Assembly (NCBI GenBank): GCA_937921995.1
Contig: CAKZVF010000195.1
Span: forward strand, 1-59,715
Origin: an uncultured Pirellulaceae bacterium
GTDB lineage: Bacteria; Planctomycetota; Planctomycetia; Pirellulales; Pirellulaceae
Direction: 5' to 3'
DNA length: 59,715 nucleotides
The stretch's first letter is position 1, and the number at the start of each line of letters is the position of its first letter. The notes under the pieces were generated by a model. The model had not been told where the DNA came from, made no database searches, and worked only from the letters and a program-made list of their open reading frames with translations. Both the position numbers and the translations under genes were made by a program. Positions 1 to 8,941 of this stretch are shown piece after piece.

Positions 1-1
1 C

Positions 2-197
2 GGTTGAGTCGCTGTCGGGCCGATTTTCCCTACAAACGCGCTGACAGCACTTCATTCGTTGGTTGCCTTAGATCTCCAGCGGTAGTGGACGACGTTAGGA
101 GTCCTTGCGGGGAATTAAGGCGTTGCGATCTAATTCCCCGCAGGGATTCGTGGCCTCATCCACTACGTGAGGGGTTGAGTCGCTGTAGGGCCGGTTT
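2..197. repeat. 25-bp direct repeat flanking a REPIN
   Basis: A 25-bp sequence beginning GGTTGAGTCGCTGT occurs at 2-26 and again at 173-197, with two mismatches, on either side of the GTAG palindrome pair at 82-166. The right copy runs into the stop codon of the fhcB-like gene. It may record a local duplication of the gene end together with the palindrome pair, or it may be part of a longer repeat unit. No gene was seen in 1-196. Confidence 0.55.
82..166. repeat. REPIN-like inverted pair, GTAGTGGA family (G·A stem type)
   Basis: Two palindromes face each other at 82-104 and, inverted, 144-166. Each starts GTAGT. The left has stem GGACGAC, loop GTTA, stem GGAGTCC. The right, read on the minus strand, has stem GGATGAG, loop GCCA, stem CGAATCC. 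Both stems carry the same tandem G·A / A·G mismatch, while the flanking pairs change in a compensatory way. The interior contains a second inverted repeat around GGGGAATTA / TAATTCCCC. A 5' GTAG before a hairpin is the hallmark of REP elements mobilised by RAYT transposases. Confidence 0.8.
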
Positions 198-1450
198 CAC
201 TGATTCGAGCAAAGACGCTCAAAAACCATTCTTAAAAGATCACTCGCCGAACCAAGCTCTCCGGCAACCATGCAACTAGCGGCGATTGAAACATCATCCA
301 CGCGACAGAATTCGCCCGAATCACTCACGCCGGGACGGTCGACGTAGACCCGCAGTTCGGCGTCTACTTCCGACAGCACTTCAGAGGAGATGAGTGCTTT
401 TGGCGTTTGAGCCAAATACTTCCTGGCGGCAGGAGAAAGTTTCTCTATTTCGCCTGAAGTGCCCTGCCCTGCAAACAACAACACAAAATCACACTCGCCG
501 TTCTCCAGTACCGTTTCGGCGGCATACTCCGGTCCGTTGTACTGCGGAATGGACATCGACAGATTCACAGCCACCGGAAATCCGCTGAGCGCTGCCAATA
601 CATTTTCGCCGCTGGCCGCATTCTGATCATCGCGCAGGGCCAAGCTGATGAAACGCGTGTGGTCGTTGAGCTCCCGGACCAGCGTTTGCGAGGCGATCGT
701 GACATCGTCTTGTTCGGCGGCAACGTTGGTGTGACCGTAGATCCAGCTGCCATAGTTGCTATCGGTCAACAGCCGGGCGAGCCGATGAGCGTCTTTGGAT
801 GTTGAATCGGTTGCGTCGTCCTTGGTTTCGCCGTCTTTGTTTCCAATCGCGCGACGAAGATCTCGGATCATATCGGCCGCGTCGGCTTCGGCGACATCGA
901 AAACATCATCGGCCACCTCAGCTGTCGCGCATCTGCCATCACCCACAAACACAATCCGCTTCTGCGCGGCGCTGTTGGTTTGTTTCAGCCGCGGAATCAG
1001 ACGGGGATGAGTCGTCACCGGGTCGCAGAACCAAAAGACGATCAGATCACCGCGCGTCGCGATTTCGCCAAGTGACGCGGTTACCTTTCCCAGCCTCTGC
1101 AGAGCGTAAATGCTGGCGCGATTGGCCTTGGACAGCGTCGTGTCAATCGTCGCGCCGGCAACGTCCGCAATCCGCCAAGCCCATTGTTGTGCCTCGGTTG
1201 TCAAATGGTTCAGCCCCACGATCAGCGGCGCGTCGGCCGATTGCAGGCGATCGCTGAGTGATTTCGACAGCGCCGGGAAATCGGACGAATTCTTGGGAGC
1301 GCTGGCGCGGAATTGGTTTGCATTTTTGAGGAAGGCTTGAGCGACATGACAATCGACGTTGGAAGAGACACCACTTTCGCCTACGACGAAATCAACGTCA
1401 TCGCACAATAGCGTGCATCCGGTGCAAATAGGTGGTTTCGTTTTTTTCAT
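197..1450 (-). CDS. fhcB: Formylmethanofuran dehydrogenase subunit B homologue (FhcB/FwdB-like)
   Basis: A 417-residue cytoplasmic protein. It begins with the cysteine cluster CTGCTLLCDDV at about residues 9-19, typical of bacterial FhcB/FwdB proteins in Planctomycetota and methylotrophs. In the bacterial tetrahydromethanopterin C1 pathway, FhcB is part of the formyltransferase/hydrolase complex that releases formate from formyl-methanofuran. It is related to the molybdopterin subunit of archaeal FwdB, but the methylotroph version is thought not to bind the metal cofactor (family knowledge). The ATG at 1450 is preferred to a TTG 15 bases upstream because MKKTKPPICTGC matches the family start. 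The other fhc genes are not in the window. A mogA-type molybdopterin gene lies at the far end, but no link is shown. Confidence 0.85.
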   Translation of the reverse strand: MKKTKPPICTGCTLLCDDVDFVVGESGVSSNVDCHVAQAFLKNANQFRASAPKNSSDFPALSKSLSDRLQSADAPLIVGLNHLTTEAQQWAWRIADVAGATIDTTLSKANRASIYALQRLGKVTASLGEIATRGDLIVFWFCDPVTTHPRLIPRLKQTNSAAQKRIVFVGDGRCATAEVADDVFDVAEADAADMIRDLRRAIGNKDGETKDDATDSTSKDAHRLARLLTDSNYGSWIYGHTNVAAEQDDVTIASQTLVRELNDHTRFISLALRDDQNAASGENVLAALSGFPVAVNLSMSIPQYNGPEYAAETVLENGECDFVLLFAGQGTSGEIEKLSPAARKYLAQTPKALISSEVLSEVDAELRVYVDRPGVSDSGEFCRVDDVSIAASCMVAGELGSASDLLRMVFERLCSNQ

Positions 1451-1489
1451 TTTGTCTCGGACCAATAAGCTTCATCGCGCTAAATCGAG

Positions 1490-1569
1490 GTAGTGGATTT
1501 TGTTAAAAATCCCTGTTCGCAGTTATTTAGATCTCTCCCGTGCAAGGGATCTTTGACAAGATCCACTAC
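1490..1569. repeat. REPIN-like inverted pair, GTAGTGGA family (fully paired type)
   Basis: Palindromes at 1490-1512 and inverted at 1547-1569. Each has GTAGT, then a perfect 7-bp stem and a 4-base loop: GGATTTT/GTTA/AAAATCC on the left and GGATCTT/GTCA/AAGATCC on the right (minus strand). The C-G to T-A change between the two stems is compensatory. The pair sits upstream of the fhcB-like gene and downstream of mutY, so it may also act in termination. Confidence 0.8.
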
Positions 1570-1609
1570 AGACAAGGGATTGAGCCGCAACAGAAATGTG
1601 ATCCTCGTC

Positions 1610-2683
1610 CTACAACCGCCCTACGATCTTCCTGCCAGTCACGCTCATCGGCAGTTCCTGTAACTGCTCAAGCGTAGCCCACCGGGTTTCGGTTGTCTGT
1701 TTTTTCAGCCTTCCACTAACGCTGGTTGCCGCAAAACAGTGTAGCTCGATTCGATACTTCGTCACAGCATGTTTAATCGGTCGACCGCGTGATTCGAGTG
1801 TGGCACTAAACCCCGTATTGAGTTTCAGCTGCTGGGCCAGCGTTTCTATTTCCGATTCGCCATCAAATTTATAGCGCGGAAAATCCCAAAGTCCCGTCCA
1901 TCGTTCATCGGGACCGCAGACGCGCACCAGCCACTTGCGCTGCCCGCGCACCTTTTTGGATAATAGTACAACGGCTTCCCGCAGGTCCTCGTAGACGATT
2001 TTTTTTCCCCTGGCCGGAATCACATCCTGCCAGCCTTTGACAAACGTCGGGCACCAAGAAGCGATGGGGCACTGGTCGCACAGCGGCTGCTTCGGTTTGC
2101 AAATTTGGTTGCCGACCTCCATCAAGCTTTGATTGAAATCGCCGCAGCGCCTCCGCGGGAGGATCGATTCAGCGAACTCCCACAGCACTTTTTGATTCGC
2201 GGTCGTACGAGGATCGGATTTCATCCCCAACAGTCGCGCGTACAGACGGATGGTGTTACCTTCGAGGATAGGCAATCGTTGGTCTTGGGAGATCGAAAGA
2301 ATGGCTCCGGCGGTATAGCGGCCGATGCCGGGCAAGCTTAGCACCTCGTCGAACGTTTCGGGGAAAACGCCGCCTCGGTTTTCAACGATTTCGATCGCCG
2401 CCGCGTGCAGCTGCCGGGCGCGTCGGTAATAGCCTAACCCTTCCCATAGCTTCAAAACTTCGGCTTGATCGGCCGCCGCTAGTTTCTTCACATTGGGAAA
2501 CCGCTTCATGAACCGCAAGTAGTAGTCAATGACGGTCGCCACCTGCGTCTGTTGCAGCATGATTTCGCTGATCCAGATGCGGTAGGGCGTCTTGTTTTTA
2601 CGCCATGGCAGATCGCGCTGGTGGCCGTCGAACCAGGCGAGCAACTTGCGTCGCAACAGAGCGTTAGATTTTGGTTGCCACAT
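1610..2683 (-). CDS. mutY: A/G-specific adenine glycosylase MutY
   Basis: A 357-residue base-excision repair enzyme that removes adenine mispaired with 8-oxoguanine or G. The catalytic-helix segment EIMLQQTQVATV is followed by the helix-hairpin-helix LPGIGRYTAGA. The iron-sulfur cluster is C-x6-C-x2-C-x5-C (ICKPKQPLCDQCPIASWC). A Nudix-like C-terminal domain of about 120 residues follows and ends in the motif-poor segment typical of MutY. The ATG at 2683 (MWQPKSN) is preferred to an upstream TTG at 2701, because that TTG lies inside a simple-sequence repeat. It is on the same strand as leuS upstream, 130 bp away. Confidence 0.93.
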   Translation of the reverse strand: MWQPKSNALLRRKLLAWFDGHQRDLPWRKNKTPYRIWISEIMLQQTQVATVIDYYLRFMKRFPNVKKLAAADQAEVLKLWEGLGYYRRARQLHAAAIEIVENRGGVFPETFDEVLSLPGIGRYTAGAILSISQDQRLPILEGNTIRLYARLLGMKSDPRTTANQKVLWEFAESILPRRRCGDFNQSLMEVGNQICKPKQPLCDQCPIASWCPTFVKGWQDVIPARGKKIVYEDLREAVVLLSKKVRGQRKWLVRVCGPDERWTGLWDFPRYKFDGESEIETLAQQLKLNTGFSATLESRGRPIKHAVTKYRIELHCFAATSVSGRLKKQTTETRWATLEQLQELPMSVTGRKIVGRL

Positions 2684-2698
2684 GTGCGCGGTGGATCT

Positions 2699-2761
2699 CA
2701 AATTTCAAATTTCAAATTTCAAATTTTGGATTTTGGATTTTGGATTTTGGATTTTGGATTT
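2699..2761. repeat. Simple heptamer tandem repeat (CAAATTT x4, TGGATTT x5)
   Basis: Nine contiguous 7-bp units: four copies of CAAATTT (2699-2726) followed by five of TGGATTT (2727-2761). The array lies 15 bp upstream of the mutY ATG, between mutY and leuS. Such arrays change length by slippage and would alter the spacing of any upstream mutY promoter or leader. Confidence 0.9.
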
Positions 2762-2812
2762 TTAGAATTCCGAAATTAGAAATCATAAATTCGAAATCGC
2801 CCGTCAGGGCGC

Positions 2813-5707
2813 CTACCTCGCGACAAAATTAACCAAGCGATCCGGTACGACGACCGTTTTTATGATCTGCTTATCGGCCAACAGTTCGGCCACCTTTTCA
2901 TCGGCCAACGCCAATTTCTCAAGTTCGTCCTTAGACGTGCCGCGCGGCACTTTCAAACGTGTTTTAATTTTGCCCATGATCTGAACAGGAATCTCAACGG
3001 ACGATTCGATCGTCAGCGCTTCGTCAAATTCCGGCCAAGGTTCATACGCCAGCGTATTCTCATTCCCCAACACCGACCAAAGTTCTTCAGCGATGTGCGG
3101 TGCAAACGGCGACAGCAGCAGTAAAAACGGATTCAAACAGTCCTTGGGCCGCTGCTCTTGCTTAGTAAAGAAATTGGCAAACTCCATCATCCGCGCGATC
3201 GCGGTATTGAAGCTCAATTTCTCGATATCCTGAGTGACCGCTTTGATCGTCTGATGCAGGATGCGCGTCTGTTCTTCGTTAGGCGGCGTATCCACGACGG
3301 CGGAACTGAGCGTAATCTCATTCTGAGCCTCGTTCTTATCGGCGTCCTTGTCGCCTTCGACCACCAAACGCCAGACTCGGTCCAAGAAATTCCTCACGCC
3401 ACTGACGCCGGCGGTGCTCCAAGGCTTCGCCTGCTCCAGGGGCCCCATGAACATCTCGTACAAACGCAGCGAATCAGCACCGTGAGTTTCAACAACATTG
3501 TCCGGCGTCACGACGTTGCCTCGGCTCTTGGACATTTTATAGGCGCGACTATCCACCGAGATCTCAGGGTTCTCTTTCAACACAAATGTGCTGCCTGATT
3601 TCTGCGCGTCATCGGGTTCCACCTTGAGGGTCGTCAGCGCATCGCCGGCCTTGGTGATGGGGTTCCGTTCTTCGTCGCGGTGGACATCGGTGCTGGAGAT
3701 CCAGTTGGAATTTCCATCTTGATAACCGGTGAATTCGATGTCGCCCAAGATCATGCCTTGGTTGACCAGCTTTTGAAACGGTTCTTTGGTCTGCAAGTGG
3801 CCGCGATCGAACAACACCTTGTGCCAAAAACGAGCGTACAGCAAATGCAGTACGGCGTGTTCGGCGCCGCCGATGTAAAGATCGACCGGCATCCATTGTT
3901 TTTCCAATTCTGGATCAACGAAGACCGTGTCGTTGTTGGGGTCGATAAACCGCAAGTAATACCAACATGATCCGGCCCACTGCGGCATCGTGTTGGTCTC
4001 ACGTTTGTAAACCACGCCGTCGATTTCGGGATACAGCCAATCATCATCGGCCAAATCCAATGGCGGTGCATACTCGTTAGCCGCATCGCCCTCGGGTTGT
4101 CCGCCGTAGTCGCTAAATTCGGGCAAGGGCACGGGCAGATCCGCGATGGGAACTGTTCTTACATTTCCTGTGGGTTGAACTTTGCCCGCCGCGTACTGCT
4201 GCTGATCCAGTTCATGCAAAATCGGAAACGGTTCGCCCCAAAATCGCTGGCGACTGAACAGCCAATCACGCAGTTTGTAATTGACCGCTTCGCTGCCAAC
4301 GCCCGACGCGGCCAGCGATTGCGTGATGGATTGTTTGAATTCGACGGTGGGCGTGCCGTCGTATTGCTGCGAGTTAATCGCGGTGCCCAAACCGGCGAAG
4401 CAAATTTCACCGGCGGTTAATTTGTCCAAGTCCACATCGTCGTTGTTGGTGGGTTGCACAACGGGGATGATTTCGATGTCGTACTGTTTGGCGAATGCGA
4501 AGTCACGGGTGTCGTGAGCCGGCACGGCCATGATGGCTCCGGTGCCGTAGGACGCCAACACATAATCCGCGATCCAAATTGGAATCGGTTTGTCGTTGAC
4601 CGGGTTGATCGCGTAAGCCCCCGTGAAGACGCCCGACTTTTTTGTTTTGTCGTCTTGGCGGTCACGATCACTCTTGGCCGCCGCTTTGGCCACGTAGTCC
4701 TCGACCGCTGATCTTTGATCGTCTGTTGTCAGTCGCTCAACCGCCGCATGTTCGGGCGCCAAAACCATGTAGGTCGCCCCGAACAGGGTGTCAGGGCGCG
4801 TCGTGTAGACGCGCAGAACGTCATTATCAGGTTTGCGTGGGAATCCGCTGGCCGATCGACCGGACTTCCATTGGCCGATGTTCTCTGTGGCCCCGATATA
4901 GAAATCGACTTCGGCTCCGGTGCTGCGACCGATCCAATCGCGCTGCAGTTTCTTGATCCCATCGGACCAGTCCAGCGCCTCAAGATCTTTCTCCAAACGG
5001 TCCGCGTAAGCCGTAATCCGCAACATCCACTGCCGCAGCGGTTTCCTCACAACAGGATGACCACCGACTTCCGATTTTCCGTCGATGACCTCTTCATTGG
5101 CCAGCACCGTCCGCAGTTCGGGACACCAATTGACCAAAGCTTCGGTTTGATAAGCCAAACGGAAATCGTCTTGGTATCTGCGCACCTCTTCATCGCCGGC
5201 CTCCTGCACATCACTGGGGATCGGCAATTCGCTGATCGGACGGCCGGTTTGCTGATCATGGTCGTACCAGGTATCAAACAGCACCGTGAAGATCCACTGC
5301 GTCCACCGCACGTAGTCCATGTCGGTCGTGGAAATTTGTCGGTCCCAGTCGTAGCTGAACCCCAGCATCTTCAGTTGGCGAACAAAATTCTCAATGTTGC
5401 GTTCGGTCGAATCGCGTGGCGGCGTGTTAGTTTTTTTGGCGTACTCTTCGGCCGGCAATCCAAAGGCGTCAAAACCCATCGGATGCAGCACCGAAGTCCC
5501 CGTCATGCGTGCTTGCCGCGCGACGATGTCGGTGGCGGTGTAGCCTTCGGGGTGTCCGACGTGCAGTCCTTCGCCGCTGGGGTAGGGAAACATGTCCAGC
5601 GCGTAGAGTTTCTTACCGGTGACGGTCTCCGGCGTTTTGAAGGTCTTGTTGTCGGCCCAGTACTTTTGCCATTTGGGTTCGATTTGCTGCGGAATGTATC
5701 GTGCCAC
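2813..5707 (-). CDS. leuS: Leucyl-tRNA synthetase
   Basis: A class I aminoacyl-tRNA synthetase of 964 residues that charges tRNA-Leu. The ATP-binding HIGH motif appears as HVGH at residues 49-52 (in [16 protein letters not shown]), and KMSKS is at 724-728. Between them lies the long connective/editing region with [17 protein letters not shown] and the [19 protein letters not shown] editing pocket. The C-terminal anticodon-binding and tail domains end in [13 protein letters not shown]. The bacterial type is usually 800-880 residues; the extra length is in insertions within the editing and catalytic parts. The start [17 protein letters not shown] matches the family. Confidence 0.97.
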   Translation of the reverse strand: MARYIPQQIEPKWQKYWADNKTFKTPETVTGKKLYALDMFPYPSGEGLHVGHPEGYTATDIVARQARMTGTSVLHPMGFDAFGLPAEEYAKKTNTPPRDSTERNIENFVRQLKMLGFSYDWDRQISTTDMDYVRWTQWIFTVLFDTWYDHDQQTGRPISELPIPSDVQEAGDEEVRRYQDDFRLAYQTEALVNWCPELRTVLANEEVIDGKSEVGGHPVVRKPLRQWMLRITAYADRLEKDLEALDWSDGIKKLQRDWIGRSTGAEVDFYIGATENIGQWKSGRSASGFPRKPDNDVLRVYTTRPDTLFGATYMVLAPEHAAVERLTTDDQRSAVEDYVAKAAAKSDRDRQDDKTKKSGVFTGAYAINPVNDKPIPIWIADYVLASYGTGAIMAVPAHDTRDFAFAKQYDIEIIPVVQPTNNDDVDLDKLTAGEICFAGLGTAINSQQYDGTPTVEFKQSITQSLAASGVGSEAVNYKLRDWLFSRQRFWGEPFPILHELDQQQYAAGKVQPTGNVRTVPIADLPVPLPEFSDYGGQPEGDAANEYAPPLDLADDDWLYPEIDGVVYKRETNTMPQWAGSCWYYLRFIDPNNDTVFVDPELEKQWMPVDLYIGGAEHAVLHLLYARFWHKVLFDRGHLQTKEPFQKLVNQGMILGDIEFTGYQDGNSNWISSTDVHRDEERNPITKAGDALTTLKVEPDDAQKSGSTFVLKENPEISVDSRAYKMSKSRGNVVTPDNVVETHGADSLRLYEMFMGPLEQAKPWSTAGVSGVRNFLDRVWRLVVEGDKDADKNEAQNEITLSSAVVDTPPNEEQTRILHQTIKAVTQDIEKLSFNTAIARMMEFANFFTKQEQRPKDCLNPFLLLLSPFAPHIAEELWSVLGNENTLAYEPWPEFDEALTIESSVEIPVQIMGKIKTRLKVPRGTSKDELEKLALADEKVAELLADKQIIKTVVVPDRLVNFVAR

Positions 5708-5872
5708 GGAGAAAATTCGCTTTCTTGGTTTGCTGCTTTGTTTGGCGGAGATTCTAACAAAGAGGGGCAGGGCGGTCGATGGTTCGGATTGTCGCTCGAT
5801 TCTCCGAATCGTATGCGTAATAGGGGGCGCTGATTACCAATTTAAACGGAGATTTTTGGGCTAACGGTGTTT

Positions 5873-5907
5873 GTAGTGCGCGCTATCAACTTGGAAAGTT
5901 GAGCGAC
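5873..5907. repeat. Single GTAG-headed palindrome (REP-like)
   Basis: GTAG is followed by the GC-rich TGCGCGC and then TCAACTT-GGA-AAGTTGA, a perfect 7-bp hairpin. It lies between the trpC stop and leuS, just downstream of trpC. It could be a lone REP of another family or part of the trpC terminator. Confidence 0.45.
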
Positions 5908-5915
5908 AATGGGCT

Positions 5916-6698
5916 TCAACTTCCCAGCAGCGTCTTCACCGCGTCGCCAATATCGTCGGCACGCATGAGCGATTCGCCGACCAGCATCGCATCGACGCCG
6001 TTTTCCCGAAGCATCTGAACATCGCTTGGGCTGTAGATACCGCTTTCGCTGACGAAAGTCACCGACGGGGGCAACAGTTTTTTGACGTTGACGCTGTGGT
6101 TGAGGTCGACCTCAAAGGTGTTGAGGTCACGATTGTTGACGCCGACCAGCACCGGGTGGGCGGCGATCACTTTTTCGACGTTCTCTTCATCGTAGAGTTC
6201 GACCAGGGGTGTCATGCCGAGATCACAAATCCGTTGATGCAGTCCGATCAACTGGTCAGGCGTGAGACATTCGGCGATCAACAGCACCCCATCGGCACCC
6301 GCAGCGCGCGCCTCGAAGACTTGATATTCGTCAATGATGAAGTCTTTGCGAAGCAGCGGGATGTCTACCTGCTGGCGAATCGCCGTGAGATAGTCCAGAT
6401 GCCCCTGAAAGAAATTTTCGTCGGTCAACACACTGATGCAGGACGCTCCTGACTGGGCGTAGATTTTGGCGATTTTCACCGGATCGAAATCGGCACGAAT
6501 GACGCCTTTGGAGGGGCTGGCTTTTTTGACTTCGGCGATCAGCGCGATATCTTCGGCGTTTTGCAACGCCGATAAAAAATCCCTTGGCTCGGCCGCTTTG
6601 TCGGCGGCAGCGGTGACGTCCTGGATCGGCCGCGCGGCCTTGGCGGCGGCGATTTCGGATAATTTATGATCGACGATTTTTTGCAGGATTGAATTCAA
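5916..6698 (-). CDS. trpC: Indole-3-glycerol phosphate synthase
   Basis: A TIM-barrel enzyme of tryptophan synthesis that closes the indole ring of carboxyphenylamino-deoxyribulose phosphate. Family blocks are all present: IAEVKKASPSKGVIR (catalytic Lys and phosphate region), LLRKDFIIDEYQV, VGVNNRDLNTFEVDL, SESGIYSPSDV and MLVGESLM. I place the start at the TTG at 6698 (reading MNSILQKIVDHKL), which aligns with the usual family N-terminus. A GTG at 6764 would add 22 unrelated residues and leave only 22 bp before the divergent neighbour. Length is 260 residues. It stands alone, without other trp genes. Confidence 0.93.
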   Translation of the reverse strand: MNSILQKIVDHKLSEIAAAKAARPIQDVTAAADKAAEPRDFLSALQNAEDIALIAEVKKASPSKGVIRADFDPVKIAKIYAQSGASCISVLTDENFFQGHLDYLTAIRQQVDIPLLRKDFIIDEYQVFEARAAGADGVLLIAECLTPDQLIGLHQRICDLGMTPLVELYDEENVEKVIAAHPVLVGVNNRDLNTFEVDLNHSVNVKKLLPPSVTFVSESGIYSPSDVQMLRENGVDAMLVGESLMRADDIGDAVKTLLGS

Positions 6699-6786
6699 TG
6701 CGTTTCCGTGCAGAAGATTCCGGTTAACTTGTGGTGGAGGATCCGGTCCAAGTTTTATAGTCACAAATCTGTACCAAGAGGGTCAA

Positions 6787-7323
6787 ATGATCAACCCGCC
6801 TACGCTGGAACTTTCTGATGATGCCGAAATAGGCTACCGATTGCGGGCGACGATGGAAGTTCAACGTCCAATTGACGAAGTTTTTGATTTCTTTTCAGAT
6901 GCCCAGAATCTCGAGGCGATCACGCCGCCGTGGTTGAATTTTCAGATTTTAACGCCTATGCCGCTGGCAATCAGCCATGGGGCCTTGCTGGATTACAAAA
7001 TTCGTCTGCACATGATCCCGATCAAGTGGCGGACCGAAATCTGCGTTTGGGAACCTCCTCACCGATTCGTCGATCAACAATTGAAAGGCCCATACAAAAA
7101 GTGGTATCACGAACACACCTTCTTCGATTTGGGCAATGGTGTGACCTCAGTGATGGATAATGTGCACTACATTCCACGTGGTGGAAGTCTGATTCATAAA
7201 TTGATGGTGAAACCCGATTTGAAAAAGATCTTCACCTACCGTCAAGAAAAGCTGACGGAAATTTTTGCTCAAAACGCTCCATCGCCGTCCGTTCAGCAAA
7301 CTGAATCATCGGTGCTGACCTAA
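6787..7323 (+). CDS. SRPBCC (START/Bet v1-like) ligand-binding protein
   Basis: A 178-residue cytoplasmic protein. The N-terminal half reads ATMEVQRPIDEVFDFFSDAQNLEAITPPWLNF, the classic opening of the SRPBCC cyclase/dehydrase-like fold. WRTEICVWEPPHRFVDQQ and a C-terminal helix follow. Similar proteins in other bacteria are annotated COG4276 and sometimes sit beside nucleoside-sugar epimerases; the ligand is unknown. A GAGGG ribosome-binding site lies just before the ATG. It is divergent from trpC and convergent with the sulfatase downstream. Confidence 0.75.
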   Translation: MINPPTLELSDDAEIGYRLRATMEVQRPIDEVFDFFSDAQNLEAITPPWLNFQILTPMPLAISHGALLDYKIRLHMIPIKWRTEICVWEPPHRFVDQQLKGPYKKWYHEHTFFDLGNGVTSVMDNVHYIPRGGSLIHKLMVKPDLKKIFTYRQEKLTEIFAQNAPSPSVQQTESSVLT

Positions 7324-7347
7324 TGCTACTCGTCGCCAATCGCCCCA

Positions 7348-8832
7348 TCATGAACCCTTGGCCTCGGATGGTGGTCGTTCATAATTTGGTTCGAGTTCGG
7401 TTTGCAGATCACTGAGGGCTTTCCGCATCTTCGCCAGCTGGGGGGCGAATTCGGGGTTCGTGGATAGATCGTTGGTTTCGAGAGGATCCTTTTCCAAGTT
7501 ATAAAGCCGCTCGACGCCGATCTTGGGGTAAGCAATCAGCTTCCACTGGTCCACGGTTACCATCCGCTGCCGATCTATATATGCGGCGTAGATCGCCGAG
7601 TAGTGCTGCAATGTTTCGCCGCGTATCAGCGGCAGCAGACTTTTGAAGTCAACGCCGGCGGTCGATGCACCGCCCTGCTCCAACGTCGTCGCCATGGCGT
7701 CCTGCAGATAGATCGGAGTTTCGACATTGGTTCCCGCTTCAATGCCCGGACCAACGACGAAAAAGGGAACTCGCACGCTGTGGTCATACATGTTCTGTTT
7801 ACCCGAGAGCCCGTGTCGGCCGACGGCCAGACCATGATCCGCGGTGAAGACGACGTATGTGTTGTCCGCGTTGCCGGTTTTTTCAAGCGCCGCCATGATC
7901 CTGCCGATCTGATCGTCCATGTGAGTCACGATTGCAAAATACTCTTGGCGGTGGACCTTGACGGCAAACTCGGTCCGCGGGTAAGGCATCAGTTTCTCAT
8001 CGCGCGGCCCCAAACCACAGATCTTGTCGGCGTGCGGGTATTGCGGCAAAAAGTTCTCAGGAAGTTTGATGCGATCCAAAGGGTATCGGTCGATGTATTC
8101 CTCGGGCGATTGACGCGGGTCAAGGGTTGCGTTGAAGGCCAGGTACATAAAGAAAGGATCATCGTCCTCGGCCGCGGTCTCTAAGTACTCAATCCCGTCG
8201 TTGGCAACGACTTCACTCCAGTGCGTGCCGCCTTCCCAGAATCCACCGTTGGTTTTGTCCCATGGCTTCCCACCGTTTTTGTAATCGTCTTCATCCAGTG
8301 GCCGGTTGTAGCCGTAGCCCTTGGGTTTGCCGTCGGCGCCTTGGCTTCTGAAGTCCTGCGGCATACCCGCGCGGACATTTTTGACGACGTCAAATAAAGC
8401 ATCGGTGGAGGCATTGGGCACGTGCCATTTACCGGTCATGTAAGTTTTATAGCCGGCGGCGTGCATGCGCTGCGACCACATTTGTTTCTGTTCAATGGCC
8501 GGTTGTACACTGTCTTGGGCTTGCCAAAGAAACCGGCCGGTGTTGAGCATCGTTCGGCTGGCGGTGCAAACGGCACCCGCCCAAGCGCCCATGTTGTACG
8601 CGTGAGTGAAACTGACGCCACCTCGGGCCAATTGATCAATGTTGGGCGTGGTCACCACCTTTTGTCCGTAGCATCCCAACATGCCGATGCCAAGATCGTC
8701 AGCGTAGATCAAGATCACGTTTGGCTTTTTCTGCGTTGACGCTTGTGTTTGATCCTGTGGAGCAGCATTGAGGGGACCGTCGGCGGTGAGCGCGAAAGCG
8801 ACGGTGAACAAGATTCGACTAAATAGATTCAT
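7348..8832 (-). CDS. Secreted sulfatase with C-T-A-S-R formylglycine motif
   Basis: A 494-residue type I sulfatase. The signal peptide MNLFSRILFTVAFALTADG precedes the metal-binding block NVILIYADDLGIG (about 38-50). The active-site cysteine is C89 in CTASR, which a formylglycine-generating enzyme converts to the catalytic residue. GKWH and HMDDQIGR/TADHGLAVGRHG provide further metal and sulfate ligands. The Pro of C-x-P-S-R is replaced by Ala, which is tolerated in the family. The likely substrate is a sulfated polysaccharide; neighbouring GH95 and esterase genes suggest a fucose-containing one. It is the last gene of a long minus-strand series. Confidence 0.9.
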   Translation of the reverse strand: MNLFSRILFTVAFALTADGPLNAAPQDQTQASTQKKPNVILIYADDLGIGMLGCYGQKVVTTPNIDQLARGGVSFTHAYNMGAWAGAVCTASRTMLNTGRFLWQAQDSVQPAIEQKQMWSQRMHAAGYKTYMTGKWHVPNASTDALFDVVKNVRAGMPQDFRSQGADGKPKGYGYNRPLDEDDYKNGGKPWDKTNGGFWEGGTHWSEVVANDGIEYLETAAEDDDPFFMYLAFNATLDPRQSPEEYIDRYPLDRIKLPENFLPQYPHADKICGLGPRDEKLMPYPRTEFAVKVHRQEYFAIVTHMDDQIGRIMAALEKTGNADNTYVVFTADHGLAVGRHGLSGKQNMYDHSVRVPFFVVGPGIEAGTNVETPIYLQDAMATTLEQGGASTAGVDFKSLLPLIRGETLQHYSAIYAAYIDRQRMVTVDQWKLIAYPKIGVERLYNLEKDPLETNDLSTNPEFAPQLAKMRKALSDLQTELEPNYERPPSEAKGS

Positions 8833-8941
8833 TTCAGAGCTTTTCTAGATTATCCATAGCCCAACTGGCAAAGGACCGCGCGTGAGATTAAATACAATTT
8901 TGAACCAAGTAACTTGGGCGAATCCTCTGGGTGCGAGAAGA

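Noticed and set aside
2552-2779. Small plus-strand frame ending in repeated ILDFGFWILDFGF
   Set aside because: It is a translation of the heptamer simple repeat and antisense mutY.
4715-5833. Long plus-strand frame opposite leuS
   Set aside because: It is antisense to a certain gene and shows no family motif.
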